The position numbers and the translations under genes are program-made. Below the pieces are notes generated by a model that ran no database searches, was not told the origin of the DNA, and was given only the letters and a program-made list of their open reading frames with translations. A DNA stretch of 31,264 bases, from contig JBIOEA010000026.1 of NCBI GenBank assembly GCA_044445605.1, positions 1 through 31,264 of the forward strand, written 5' to 3'. Positions 23,207 to 31,145 of this stretch are shown piece after piece (the stretch's first letter is position 1; each line of letters starts with the position of its first letter). This DNA is from CAWKDC01 sp044445605. GTDB lineage: Bacteria; Pseudomonadota; Gammaproteobacteria; JABCZS01.

Positions 23207-23959
23207 ATGAAACTAGAAGTTAAGCATTTACATGTGTCGATAAACGGCAAAGCCATTTTGAAGGGCGTTGATTTAACGATTAACGCAGGCGAAGTGCATG
23301 CGATCATGGGGCCGAACGGTTCGGGTAAATCGACATTGTCGTACGTATTAGCGGGCCGCCCTGGTTATGAAATCACTGAGGGTGAAATCTGGTTAAACGG
23401 TGAACCTATTCATACGCTCGCACCCAATGAACGCGCACAGAAGGGCGTGTTTTTGGCGATGCAATACCCCGTTGAAATCCCTGGCGTCAGCAATGTCAAC
23501 TTTTTGAAGACGGCATTGAATGCTAAGCGCAAAGCTCAGGGTTTACCTGATATGGACGCGATTGACTTTTTAAGTAGTGTTAAACAGAAATTGAAGCAAG
23601 TGGATATGCCAGAATCGTTATTGTACCGCAACGTGAACGAAGGCTTTTCAGGCGGCGAGAAAAAGCGCAATGAAATTCTGCAAATGTTGGTGCTCAATCC
23701 TGCATTATCGATTTTGGATGAAATTGATTCCGGGTTGGATATCGACGCATTGCAATCGGTAGCGAACGGGGTTAATTCCATGCGTAATGGTGAAGGCATG
23801 TTTTTGCTGGTGACGCATTATCAACGCTTATTAAGTTATATCGTTCCCGATTATGTTCATGTTTTCGCGCAAGGTAAGATTGTACGTTCTGGCGACAAAT
23901 CACTGGCGCTTGAATTAGAAGAACGTGGGTATGCGTGGATCGATGAGGTGCCAGCATGA
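23207..23959 (+). CDS. sufC: SUF ATPase SufC
   Basis: 250 aa from ATG 23207 (GTG 23204 is an alternative). ABC-type ATPase that drives the SufBCD scaffold. Walker A GPNGSGKS (35-42), signature FSGGEKKR (147-154), Walker B LSILDEIDSGLD with E172, and the H-loop VTHYQRLL are intact. It overlaps sufD by ATGA. Confidence 0.96.
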   Translation: MKLEVKHLHVSINGKAILKGVDLTINAGEVHAIMGPNGSGKSTLSYVLAGRPGYEITEGEIWLNGEPIHTLAPNERAQKGVFLAMQYPVEIPGVSNVNFLKTALNAKRKAQGLPDMDAIDFLSSVKQKLKQVDMPESLLYRNVNEGFSGGEKKRNEILQMLVLNPALSILDEIDSGLDIDALQSVANGVNSMRNGEGMFLLVTHYQRLLSYIVPDYVHVFAQGKIVRSGDKSLALELEERGYAWIDEVPA

Positions 23960-25086
23960 TTCAATCCGAGAGATGGAAATATACGTCGCTCCGCGCTCTT
24001 GATGGCTTCCCATTTAGCGCGCCCAAAGCTAAGCCTGTATCTGACGTTAAGATCCCTGTGTTACCCTTTGAGACATCGGGGCGTTTAGTATTTGTTGATG
24101 GGTTTTTCGTGGAAACCCTGAGCGATTTTTCATCACCGATCACATTAAACATGATTGAAGCATTTTTCCCGGACGAAAACCCCTTCATGAAGCATCTTCC
24201 GGAGGCTTTATCTGAGGGTATTGAAATCACGGTTGAGTCGGGCATTGAGATTGCAAAGCCAATTGATTTGGTTTTTTTGTTCACTGATAATGCCGAAGAC
24301 TGTGCCCTGCACATGCACCACCGTGTACATCTTAAGTCTCATGCCAACGCATCTTTTGTCATTCGCTACTTAGGGGATACAAAGGAATCGTATGTGGCGA
24401 ACATTCATACGGTATTTGATCTGGAAGCAGCGTCAAAGGCAACGTTATATCATATTCAGCTTCAAGGTGAAAAAGCTTATCACGTCGAAAACATACGCTT
24501 CAATCAATCGAAGGATAGCGAGATGACCGTGCATACGCTAACGTTAGGTGCTTTATTGACACGCATTGACATGAATGCACATTACCAAGCAGCGCATGCT
24601 CAGAGCCATATTTATGGCGTGTATCATGTAAGTGGTAGGCAGCATGTGGATTATCATTTGGATGCTGAGCATTTTCATCCCTTTGGCAGAACGACGCAAC
24701 ACGTGAAAGGCTGTGTGGATGACAATGCGCGCGCGGTATTCAATGGTCGCGTCTCTGTTAAGCCTGGTGCTGTGAAAGCCTATTCAGAGCAATCGCATCA
24801 TGGATTGTTGTTGTCACGTCGTGCGCGCATAGATGCGAAGCCTGAATTAGAAATTGATTGTGATGATGTTCAATGTCGTCATGGTGCAACAGTGGGCGCG
24901 TTACGTGCTGACGCATTATTTTATTTAATGTCACGTGGGTTTAACGAATCTCAAGCAAAAGCCACGCTCCAATTAGCGCATGCTTCGAGCTTGATAGATG
25001 AAATCAGCGTTCCTGAGATCAGGGAATACATGCATCACACATTAATGTCGGTTGCCTTCAAGCAGGAGGCCGCATGCTTGATATAA
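23956..25086 (+). CDS. sufD: SUF scaffold subunit SufD
   Basis: 376 aa. SufB paralogue that pairs with it in the scaffold and helps iron entry. The C-terminal CRHGATVGALRADALFYLMSRG block, with the functional His, and the preceding ARAVFNGRVSVKPGA motif are clear. It overlaps sufC by 4 nt and sufS by 13 nt, so translation is coupled. Confidence 0.95.
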   Translation: MIQSERWKYTSLRALDGFPFSAPKAKPVSDVKIPVLPFETSGRLVFVDGFFVETLSDFSSPITLNMIEAFFPDENPFMKHLPEALSEGIEITVESGIEIAKPIDLVFLFTDNAEDCALHMHHRVHLKSHANASFVIRYLGDTKESYVANIHTVFDLEAASKATLYHIQLQGEKAYHVENIRFNQSKDSEMTVHTLTLGALLTRIDMNAHYQAAHAQSHIYGVYHVSGRQHVDYHLDAEHFHPFGRTTQHVKGCVDDNARAVFNGRVSVKPGAVKAYSEQSHHGLLLSRRARIDAKPELEIDCDDVQCRHGATVGALRADALFYLMSRGFNESQAKATLQLAHASSLIDEISVPEIREYMHHTLMSVAFKQEAACLI

Positions 25087-26288
25087 AGCGTTTGAAAGCC
25101 GAATTTCCTGCGTTGCAACAAGACGTGTATCAGCGTCCATTGGTCTATTTGGACAATGGCGCGACGACACAAAAGCCGCAGTCGGTGATCAACGCGATGA
25201 CGCATTATTATGAACATGATAATGCCAACGTGCATCGTGGCGTTCATGCCTTGAGTCAGCGCGCCGATCGTGCCTATGAGGCAGTGCGTTTGAAGGCGCA
25301 GGCGTTGATTCATGCCCAGCATCGTGAAGAAATTATTTATACCTATGGGACGACAGACGCGATCAATTTGCTAGCGCATTCATTAGGAGAGCTTTTAAGC
25401 GAAGGCGATGAAATCATCGTGAGCGAGATGGAGCATCATGCCAATATTGTGCCATGGCAAATGCTGTGTGAGCGCAAGAAGCTCACGCTTAACGTTATTT
25501 CCGTGAATGATGATGGCACGTTAAACATGGACCAGTACCGTTCATTATTGTCCGAGCGAACGAAAATTGTTAGTGTGTGCCACATTTCGAATGTGTTAGG
25601 AATAAAAAACCCTGTTAAAGATATAATTGAATTAGCGCATGAGAAAGGGGCGGCTGTTGTCATTGATGCGGCGCAATCGATCGCACACACACCGATTGAC
25701 GTTCAGGACATGGGTTGTGATTTCTTAGTTTTTTCTGGTCATAAAATGTATGGCCCAACAGGCATTGGCATTTTATACGGGAAGAAAAAATGGTTAGAGA
25801 TGATGCCGCCTTTTAGGGGTGGTGGGGCGATGATCAGTGAAGTGCGTTTTGAAAAAACAACGTATAACGATCTGCCTTATAAATTTGAAGCGGGCACGCC
25901 TGCGATTTCAGCTGTCATTGGTTTGGGTGCTGCGATTGATTTTATTCAGTCTATAGGGCTTTCTGCAATTGAGGCTTACGAGCATCAGTTATCTATTTAT
26001 ATGTGGGACGCATTAAGCAACATTCCAGGTCTTCGTATTTTAGGTGAATTTCAGGAGCGCGTGCCTATCGTATCATTTACGATGAAGGATGCTCATGCGC
26101 ACGATGTTGCCACGATTTTAGATCGGAAGGGCGTGGCTGTCAGGGCGGGGCACCATTGTGCGATGCCTTTGATGGAGCGTTTTGGTGTGATAGCGACGAC
26201 GCGCGCATGTGCGAGTATTTATAACTCGGCGGAAGATATTGATTGTTTAGCGCAGGCATTACTGGCAGTAAATGAGGTGTTCGCATGA
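25074..26288 (+). CDS. sufS: Cysteine desulfurase SufS
   Basis: 404 aa. PLP enzyme that takes sulphur from cysteine as an enzyme persulphide. H121 (SEMEHHAN), D198 (VIDAAQS), PLP lysine K224 (SGHKMYGPTG) and the persulphide C362 (RAGHHCAMPLM) are present. It is a class II, SufS-type enzyme. Its partner is the adjacent SufU; the genes overlap by 4 nt. Confidence 0.96.
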   Translation: MLDIKRLKAEFPALQQDVYQRPLVYLDNGATTQKPQSVINAMTHYYEHDNANVHRGVHALSQRADRAYEAVRLKAQALIHAQHREEIIYTYGTTDAINLLAHSLGELLSEGDEIIVSEMEHHANIVPWQMLCERKKLTLNVISVNDDGTLNMDQYRSLLSERTKIVSVCHISNVLGIKNPVKDIIELAHEKGAAVVIDAAQSIAHTPIDVQDMGCDFLVFSGHKMYGPTGIGILYGKKKWLEMMPPFRGGGAMISEVRFEKTTYNDLPYKFEAGTPAISAVIGLGAAIDFIQSIGLSAIEAYEHQLSIYMWDALSNIPGLRILGEFQERVPIVSFTMKDAHAHDVATILDRKGVAVRAGHHCAMPLMERFGVIATTRACASIYNSAEDIDCLAQALLAVNEVFA

Positions 26289-26734
26289 GCGATTTACAAG
26301 ATTTATACCAAGAAGTGATCATTGATCACGGCAGGCGTCCTCGCAATAAAGCGGTGATGGATGCGCCTTCGTGTCAAGCATACGGTAAGAATCCGTTATG
26401 CGGTGATAATATTACGGTGTATTTACGGATCGAGCATGATGTGATTGTGTCGGTTTCATTTTCGGGCGATGGATGCGCGATTTCGACAGCGTCTGCTTCG
26501 TTGATGACGGAGCGCATCATGGGCAAGACGATTGAGGAAGCGAGACATGTCTTTAATGCATTTCATCAGATGTTGACAGTGAGTGACTGTGTGATTGACG
26601 ATGAATCGTTAGGGAAGCTCCAGATTTTGGCGGGTGTGCAAGCCTATCCCGCGCGCGTGAAGTGCGCGACTTTGGCTTGGCACACATTGGTCCACGCGTT
26701 GGACCGTTCTGAAACCACAGCAACAACGGAATAG
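26285..26734 (+). CDS. sufU: Sulphur-transfer protein SufU
   Basis: 149 aa. SufU accepts sulphur from SufS by zinc-ligand exchange. C39, D41, C64 and C127 (PLCGDN, GDGCAIS, VKCATLAW) match the zinc-binding Cys-Asp-Cys-Cys set of the Bacillus protein. The 18-21 residue insertion that separates SufU from IscU appears present around 88-108. It replaces SufE, which is not seen in this operon. Confidence 0.93.
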   Translation: MSDLQDLYQEVIIDHGRRPRNKAVMDAPSCQAYGKNPLCGDNITVYLRIEHDVIVSVSFSGDGCAISTASASLMTERIMGKTIEEARHVFNAFHQMLTVSDCVIDDESLGKLQILAGVQAYPARVKCATLAWHTLVHALDRSETTATTE

Positions 26735-26737
26735 ATC

Positions 26738-27280
26738 ATGAATGGGACAGTATTAGAAGTCTTGCGCGATTGTGATGCACTGTTGATTCCCAACGGGATC
26801 CCTGTGACATTGCGCAAGGGCGAGCAAGTGATGGTGATGCAGGCTATTGGTGGGACGTATACCGTCTCCTTGCAGGGCAACTTAGCGCGTGTTGATGCAA
26901 AAGATGCGGATGCTTTAGGCATTGACGAAAACTTGCAAGAAGTGAATACGTTTGTTATACCTGAAGCATTGACCGACGAAGGCGTTTGGGAAGTGTTAAG
27001 CACGTGCTATGATCCTGAAATCCCCGTGAACATTGTTGAGCTCGGGTTGATTTACAAAATGGCGATTCAGCCATTAGAGGGTGATACAGCAAACATTGCA
27101 ATTGAAATGACGCTCACTGCGGCGGGCTGTGGCATGGGTCCAGTGCTGGTAAATGATATACGCACACGCTTGATGAAAATGCCGCAGGTCAAGCAGGTCG
27201 ATGTTGAATTAGTATTTGATCCCCCGTGGAATCAAGGATTGATGTCTGAAGCGGCTAAACTACAGTTGGGATTTTTATAA
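26738..27280 (+). CDS. sufT: Fe-S assembly protein SufT (long form)
   Basis: 180 aa. The N-terminal part (1 to about 75) is the extension specific to long SufT. The MIP18/DUF59 domain follows: WEVLSTCYDPEIPVNIVELGLIY (key DPEIP 92-96) and TLTAAGCGMGP with C131. SufT helps mature Fe-S proteins. It starts 3 nt after sufU, and its stop shares a base with the next ATG. Confidence 0.92.
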   Translation: MNGTVLEVLRDCDALLIPNGIPVTLRKGEQVMVMQAIGGTYTVSLQGNLARVDAKDADALGIDENLQEVNTFVIPEALTDEGVWEVLSTCYDPEIPVNIVELGLIYKMAIQPLEGDTANIAIEMTLTAAGCGMGPVLVNDIRTRLMKMPQVKQVDVELVFDPPWNQGLMSEAAKLQLGFL

Positions 27281-27702
27281 TGGATGAAAAATTACCGTTT
27301 ATTGGGGAATGTCTTGTTGCAACGCGCTGGGGCGATTTAGACAGTTATGGTCATGTGAATAATAGTCGTTATTTTGAATACATGACAGAAGGGCGCGGAA
27401 AAGTGTTATCGCACATCATGACGCCCTATGATGAAACACAATATGTGTTGGTGTATACGAATTGCACGTTTAAGAAATCGATTTTGTATCCGGGCAATGT
27501 GCTGATACGGCATTATTTGAAAGGATTGGGCCATACCAGTTTTACGATTTTCAGTGAATTGTTATCGGAAGATGGAACGGTTTTTTATGCAGAAGGCGAT
27601 GCCAAGCTGGTTTGTCTTGATCCCGAGAAGGGCGCACCGGTGACGATCCCGGAGAGGTTGAGAGAAAAGCTCGAAACATTTTCCGCCCTCATATGTAAAT
27701 AA
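27280..27702 (+). CDS. Hot-dog acyl-CoA thioesterase (4HBT family)
   Basis: 140 aa. RWGDLDSYGHVNNSRYFEYM (16-35) is the hallmark of 4-hydroxybenzoyl-CoA-thioesterase-like enzymes, with D21 as probable catalytic acid and H25/N27 nearby. Substrate unknown, probably an acyl-CoA. It overlaps sufT by one base (TAATG), so it is the last gene of the suf transcript; a link to Fe-S assembly is not obvious. Residues 130-137 fall in a possible decayed dispersed repeat. Confidence 0.88.
   Translation: MDEKLPFIGECLVATRWGDLDSYGHVNNSRYFEYMTEGRGKVLSHIMTPYDETQYVLVYTNCTFKKSILYPGNVLIRHYLKGLGHTSFTIFSELLSEDGTVFYAEGDAKLVCLDPEKGAPVTIPERLREKLETFSALICK
27669..27690. repeat. Possible decayed dispersed repeat, copy 7
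   Basis: GCTCGAAACATTTTCCGCCCTC agrees with GGGCGAAACATC/TTTCGCCCTC at 18 of 22 positions and again lies at a gene's 3' end. Chance cannot be excluded. Confidence 0.4.
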
Positions 27703-27743
27703 GTCATTCGTCCATTGCAATCGAACTGACTTAAGTGTATAAT
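27701..27743 (+). promoter_or_regulatory. Hairpin and promoter of the HExxH gene
   Basis: AAGTCATTCG ... CGAA-C-TGACTT (27701-27732) can fold into a 10-bp stem with one bulge, beginning at the thioesterase stop. TTGCAA (27715-27720, in the loop), 17 nt and TATAAT (27738-27743) form a near-consensus promoter. No T-tract follows the hairpin, so it is not a standard terminator. Confidence 0.65.
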
Positions 27744-27776
27744 GACCTAATCGATAACGCAACAAATGGTAACCTC

Positions 27777-29318
27777 ATGAAAAATATGCAGAATCTAGCA
27801 TTGCTGCTGAATGTTCTTATGTCCGTTTTAAGTCCAGCTAGTGCTGGGTCTAATTCTGTAGTCAATTGTCTGCGTTTTCAACAGCGTTCTAATGTTATTG
27901 AGATTAATAACCCTATATTCTCCGCGAATTACATAGGCCCTATGCCGCACCCCATTTTAAATCGGGTGGCTATTTCAGCGATTGTAGGTGCTCAGGAAAA
28001 AGATTGTGAAGTTGCTGTTAATCATGTTTTTCAAGGAATTCGCAGTAGTTCATTTGCAGAAAAATTATTTACAGTCTGTGTGGGGACTGATGACGAGTAT
28101 AAAATAACATATGATTACAAAGGACAAGATCCAATTCATCCAGGAGGCCCCCCAGTGTATGGAGCCTTGATGGATGATTTTCATATGGTCCATGTTAATA
28201 GGGATGCAATCGATGCAGGGCTCAGGAGTCACATGACTGTTGTCCATGAAACCTTGCACGTGTTATTTCGCCTAATTCAAACTCGCTTATCAACCAAGAA
28301 ATCACCCCTAACAAATATGTCGGAAATAATTCCCGGGATTGCAAACTTGTTAGACGATGGGAAAAAAATGCTGGATATGTTTGAAGGCTTCTCAATCCTG
28401 GAAATGGAAATTCCTAGTAAATTTGCTGGTCAATTCAAAAAGGCACATGAAGCCGCACAATCTGAACGATCACAATTTCCAGGGCTATTTACTTTTCAAA
28501 TTAAACCCACCGATGCCGTATATAAAAAAATACTTTCTAAAGAATCTTTAGTGTTGGAAGATGTTATGGGTGGCATGAAAACCAGGTTGAAATTAAAAAA
28601 AATGCCGATTGAGGTAATGCGGTATCATCAGGGACAAAACGGTGCGCTTAATGTAGAATTTCAGTGCGAATCCCCCTTGTTGGCCGCCGTCTACAGAGTG
28701 AAATTACAATTACTAGCGATCGAAGTCGCTTATGATAAAAACGAAATTTTTGAAGAGAGCGTGATAGCCATTTTCCAGGGAATGCCACCAAGTTTGATCA
28801 AGTTAATCTATCCAGGTATGCTTGAAAAATTGGAACAATACATGGACAGGTTGTTAACCAAAAATACTCCAGTGCCAATTTATCAACCTAGGGGAACTGA
28901 TCAATCATACATGTATCCCTATGCAACAGATCTTGCACGAGCAAACAGAAATGGCCTAGATATACTTGATAAATATTCAACGATTAAGCTTGCCTATCAG
29001 GTGATTAAACACCGAGATAGCAGCAATGCTGATATGCTCATTCGCAGGATTGGAGATATTTTAAGCTCTGACCATGGGCTATCTGAAGATCATCGTCTCT
29101 ATATGCGTCTTCACATGGCTGAATTATATTATCTGACGGGTGATATGGTTAAGGCTAGCGCTCATTACAAATACATTGAAAAAACGGATAAAACTGTTTT
29201 GTATACCACAAGCCAATTTGGCAGTGACCCCTATGAACATTATGTTGAGGCAGCGAAAGCCCCGGATGCTACCCCCATGTTTTCAAGCACAAAGAGGGCT
29301 GGAAGGTCATTCGAATAG
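27777..29318 (+). CDS. Secreted HExxH putative metalloprotease with TPR-like end
   Basis: 513 aa from ATG 27777; the frame continues to a GTG at 27735, but that lies inside the promoter. A signal peptide is clear: KN, a hydrophobic core (LALLLNVLMSVL), cleavage after ASA (21-23). H157-E158-T-L-H161 in VVHETLHVLFRL is a zincin zinc-binding motif; the third ligand is not identified. Three Cys (31, 77, 101) lie before it. The C-terminal LYMRLHMAELYYLTGDMVKAS stretch followed by AHYKYIE fits a tetratricopeptide repeat (about 440-475). No family is recognised. It has its own promoter and no downstream partner. It may be an exported peptidase or host-directed protein; whether it is active is unknown. 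Confidence 0.72.
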   Translation: MKNMQNLALLLNVLMSVLSPASAGSNSVVNCLRFQQRSNVIEINNPIFSANYIGPMPHPILNRVAISAIVGAQEKDCEVAVNHVFQGIRSSSFAEKLFTVCVGTDDEYKITYDYKGQDPIHPGGPPVYGALMDDFHMVHVNRDAIDAGLRSHMTVVHETLHVLFRLIQTRLSTKKSPLTNMSEIIPGIANLLDDGKKMLDMFEGFSILEMEIPSKFAGQFKKAHEAAQSERSQFPGLFTFQIKPTDAVYKKILSKESLVLEDVMGGMKTRLKLKKMPIEVMRYHQGQNGALNVEFQCESPLLAAVYRVKLQLLAIEVAYDKNEIFEESVIAIFQGMPPSLIKLIYPGMLEKLEQYMDRLLTKNTPVPIYQPRGTDQSYMYPYATDLARANRNGLDILDKYSTIKLAYQVIKHRDSSNADMLIRRIGDILSSDHGLSEDHRLYMRLHMAELYYLTGDMVKASAHYKYIEKTDKTVLYTTSQFGSDPYEHYVEAAKAPDATPMFSSTKRAGRSFE

Positions 29319-29358
29319 GATATAGATGACGGTATTGTATCGAGATTTTGGGAACAAC

Positions 29359-29387
29359 TTGTCAACACTTTATTGATTGCTTATAAA
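29359..29387 (+). promoter_or_regulatory. Promoter of the LRR gene
   Basis: TTGTCA (29359-29364), 17 nt, TATAAA (29382-29387), about 98 nt before ATG 29485. The long leader (29395-29484) shows no clear structure. Confidence 0.6.
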
Positions 29388-29484
29388 CGTCAAACCAATA
29401 TTGATGGTTCTGACAGCACAGTTCGATCAAATTGCCAAATACCTTGAGATCTGAAACATCCCAATAGTTGCAGGAGCGTTAAAA

Positions 29485-31053
29485 ATGAGAAACTATCAAG
29501 GATCCATTAAGGAGTATACGGAGCGATTAAAGGAAAAAGATCCTACCTTAACTGAAATAATATTTTCAGATTGTGAGAATGCTTTGCCCTCTGCGAGTGA
29601 ACTTGTAGACTTATGTAATGCTTTAAAAGATAACACGATGGTGCATACCCTCGATTTAAGTTTATTGCTGATGCGTACGGATTTCCCCTCGCCTTGGGTG
29701 TACGCATATGAAAATGACAGGGATGAAAAGATAGTCACTTCTTTGGTGGACGCATTAAAAAATAATACAACACTGAAAAAGTTGCGCTTGTCTCATGTTG
29801 ACATTAGTGCACGATCTGCTAAAGCATTGGCTGAAACGTTGTCTCAAAATACAACCTTAAACGAATTACGACTCACTCAAAATCGTTTAGGGGATTCCGG
29901 GGCTTCGGCAATTGCTGAAGGTTTGCAAAAAAATGAAACATTGCATACGTTGATTTTAGCTAAAAATTGCATTGACAATGGTGGTGCTGTGTCGATATTC
30001 AGCTTGCTTCGTGAGAAATCAAGTTTAAGAAAAGTAGCAATTTCTGATCATTATTTCGGAGATAGCGAATTTTATCCATACCAAAATTTGCCTAAAAAAG
30101 ATAGTTTTTCAGGATCGATATATGTTTCAATAGTTAAAATGAGTTTACTTGCTTTGGACGTGTTTACAGAAATGTTGAAGAGAAACGATTCTATCGACAC
30201 TGTCATTGTTCGTGGAGGCGAAATAGGTGATGTTGCCGCTGATATCTTTTGCCAGGTTTTAAGGAACAATAAAAGAATACATACTTTTGAATTATCGCGG
30301 AATACCATGACGAGTGCCGGTGCAATTTTGCTTGCCAAAGACTTGGAGAATAATGCGACGCTCCGATATCTTGATCTGTCGGTTAATAAGATTGATAATG
30401 CCGGTTGTGAGGCAATTGCAAAAATGCTTGAAAAAAATAATAGTTTGCATGCACTTAAGTTAAGTTATAATCAGATAACGAGTATTGACTGTTTCTCTGA
30501 GGTAATGAGGGTTTGTGGTTCATTACATGAGTTGATGATGGATGGCAACAAAATTTCTGGAATTTCTCTTTTTGCCAACTCGTTAAAAACAAACACAACC
30601 CTAAAAAAGCTCAATATTGCAAATAATGATCTGACATACACAGACGCCCGCAGCCTTGCTCTCAGTCTTCGTGAGAATTCAGCATTACAGGAACTTGATA
30701 TTCATGGTGATAACGGCCTTATGTTCTCATATGCGCGCAGTTATTTTTTTGCGACGTTAGAGCAGAATAACTCGTTGATAGCACTTAATTTGGGTTACCC
30801 GAGAGGCAGTGAGAATTTTAGGGTTGTTAATGTTGCTCTGAGAATAAACCAAGGATTGCTCGGTACCAGTGCAGGAACTGAGAGGCAGCCTACGCGAGTG
30901 GCTGCCGCGAGTTCAAGTTCAACTGCCGCTACCGTTAGATTTTTAAAGATTGAGCCTGAACAAGATATTGAGATTCTCTTTCCGACGCATATTGATTTGT
31001 CTGTGAATAAAGATGATAGGGCTATAGAGATGAAAGAGATGAAACCGTTTTAG
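29485..31053 (+). CDS. Leucine-rich-repeat protein, RI-like, effector candidate
   Basis: 522 aa, no signal peptide or membrane segment. Beta-strand cores of the form xxLxLx recur at 54, 98, 126, 154, 182, 211, 238, 266, 294, 322, 348, 374, 402 and 432. The dominant period is 28 residues, the ribonuclease-inhibitor class of LRR that is mainly eukaryotic. Typical units are ALAETLSQNTTLNELRLTQN and IAKMLEKNNSLHALKLSYNQ. The tail after 440 is Ser/Ala-rich (AAASSSSTAAT), then acidic (IEPEQDIEILF, IEMKEMKPF). CAGGAG lies upstream of the ATG. Such proteins in intracellular bacteria are often secreted effectors binding host proteins; here that is inference. Confidence 0.82.
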   Translation: MRNYQGSIKEYTERLKEKDPTLTEIIFSDCENALPSASELVDLCNALKDNTMVHTLDLSLLLMRTDFPSPWVYAYENDRDEKIVTSLVDALKNNTTLKKLRLSHVDISARSAKALAETLSQNTTLNELRLTQNRLGDSGASAIAEGLQKNETLHTLILAKNCIDNGGAVSIFSLLREKSSLRKVAISDHYFGDSEFYPYQNLPKKDSFSGSIYVSIVKMSLLALDVFTEMLKRNDSIDTVIVRGGEIGDVAADIFCQVLRNNKRIHTFELSRNTMTSAGAILLAKDLENNATLRYLDLSVNKIDNAGCEAIAKMLEKNNSLHALKLSYNQITSIDCFSEVMRVCGSLHELMMDGNKISGISLFANSLKTNTTLKKLNIANNDLTYTDARSLALSLRENSALQELDIHGDNGLMFSYARSYFFATLEQNNSLIALNLGYPRGSENFRVVNVALRINQGLLGTSAGTERQPTRVAAASSSSTAATVRFLKIEPEQDIEILFPTHIDLSVNKDDRAIEMKEMKPF

Positions 31054-31064
31054 TTTTCGTGAAG

Positions 31065-31145
31065 AAAAACCCCCGACAGTACTTTCTCGCAATGCTCGAA
31101 AGCACTGTCTGCCCCCTTAAAAGTGCTGCTCGTTACCCATAAGTC
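31065..31145 (-). ncRNA. Noncoding block B with strong hairpin, possible small-RNA 3' end
   Basis: Read on the minus strand: GACTTATGGGTAACGAGCAGC (31145-31125), AAGGGGGCAG, a 12-bp stem GACAGTGCTTTC/GAAAGTACTGTC (31109-31075, one mismatch), then GGGGG and five T residues. This is the same order as block A at 129-194. It looks like an intrinsic terminator of an RNA coming from the right edge. In the upstream part (31146-31264) are the hairpins AGGG-ATTTTGAAATAG-CCCT and AGGAAAGG/CCTTTCCT. No protein is supported in 31054-31264. Small RNA or mobile-element end are both possible. Confidence 0.4.
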
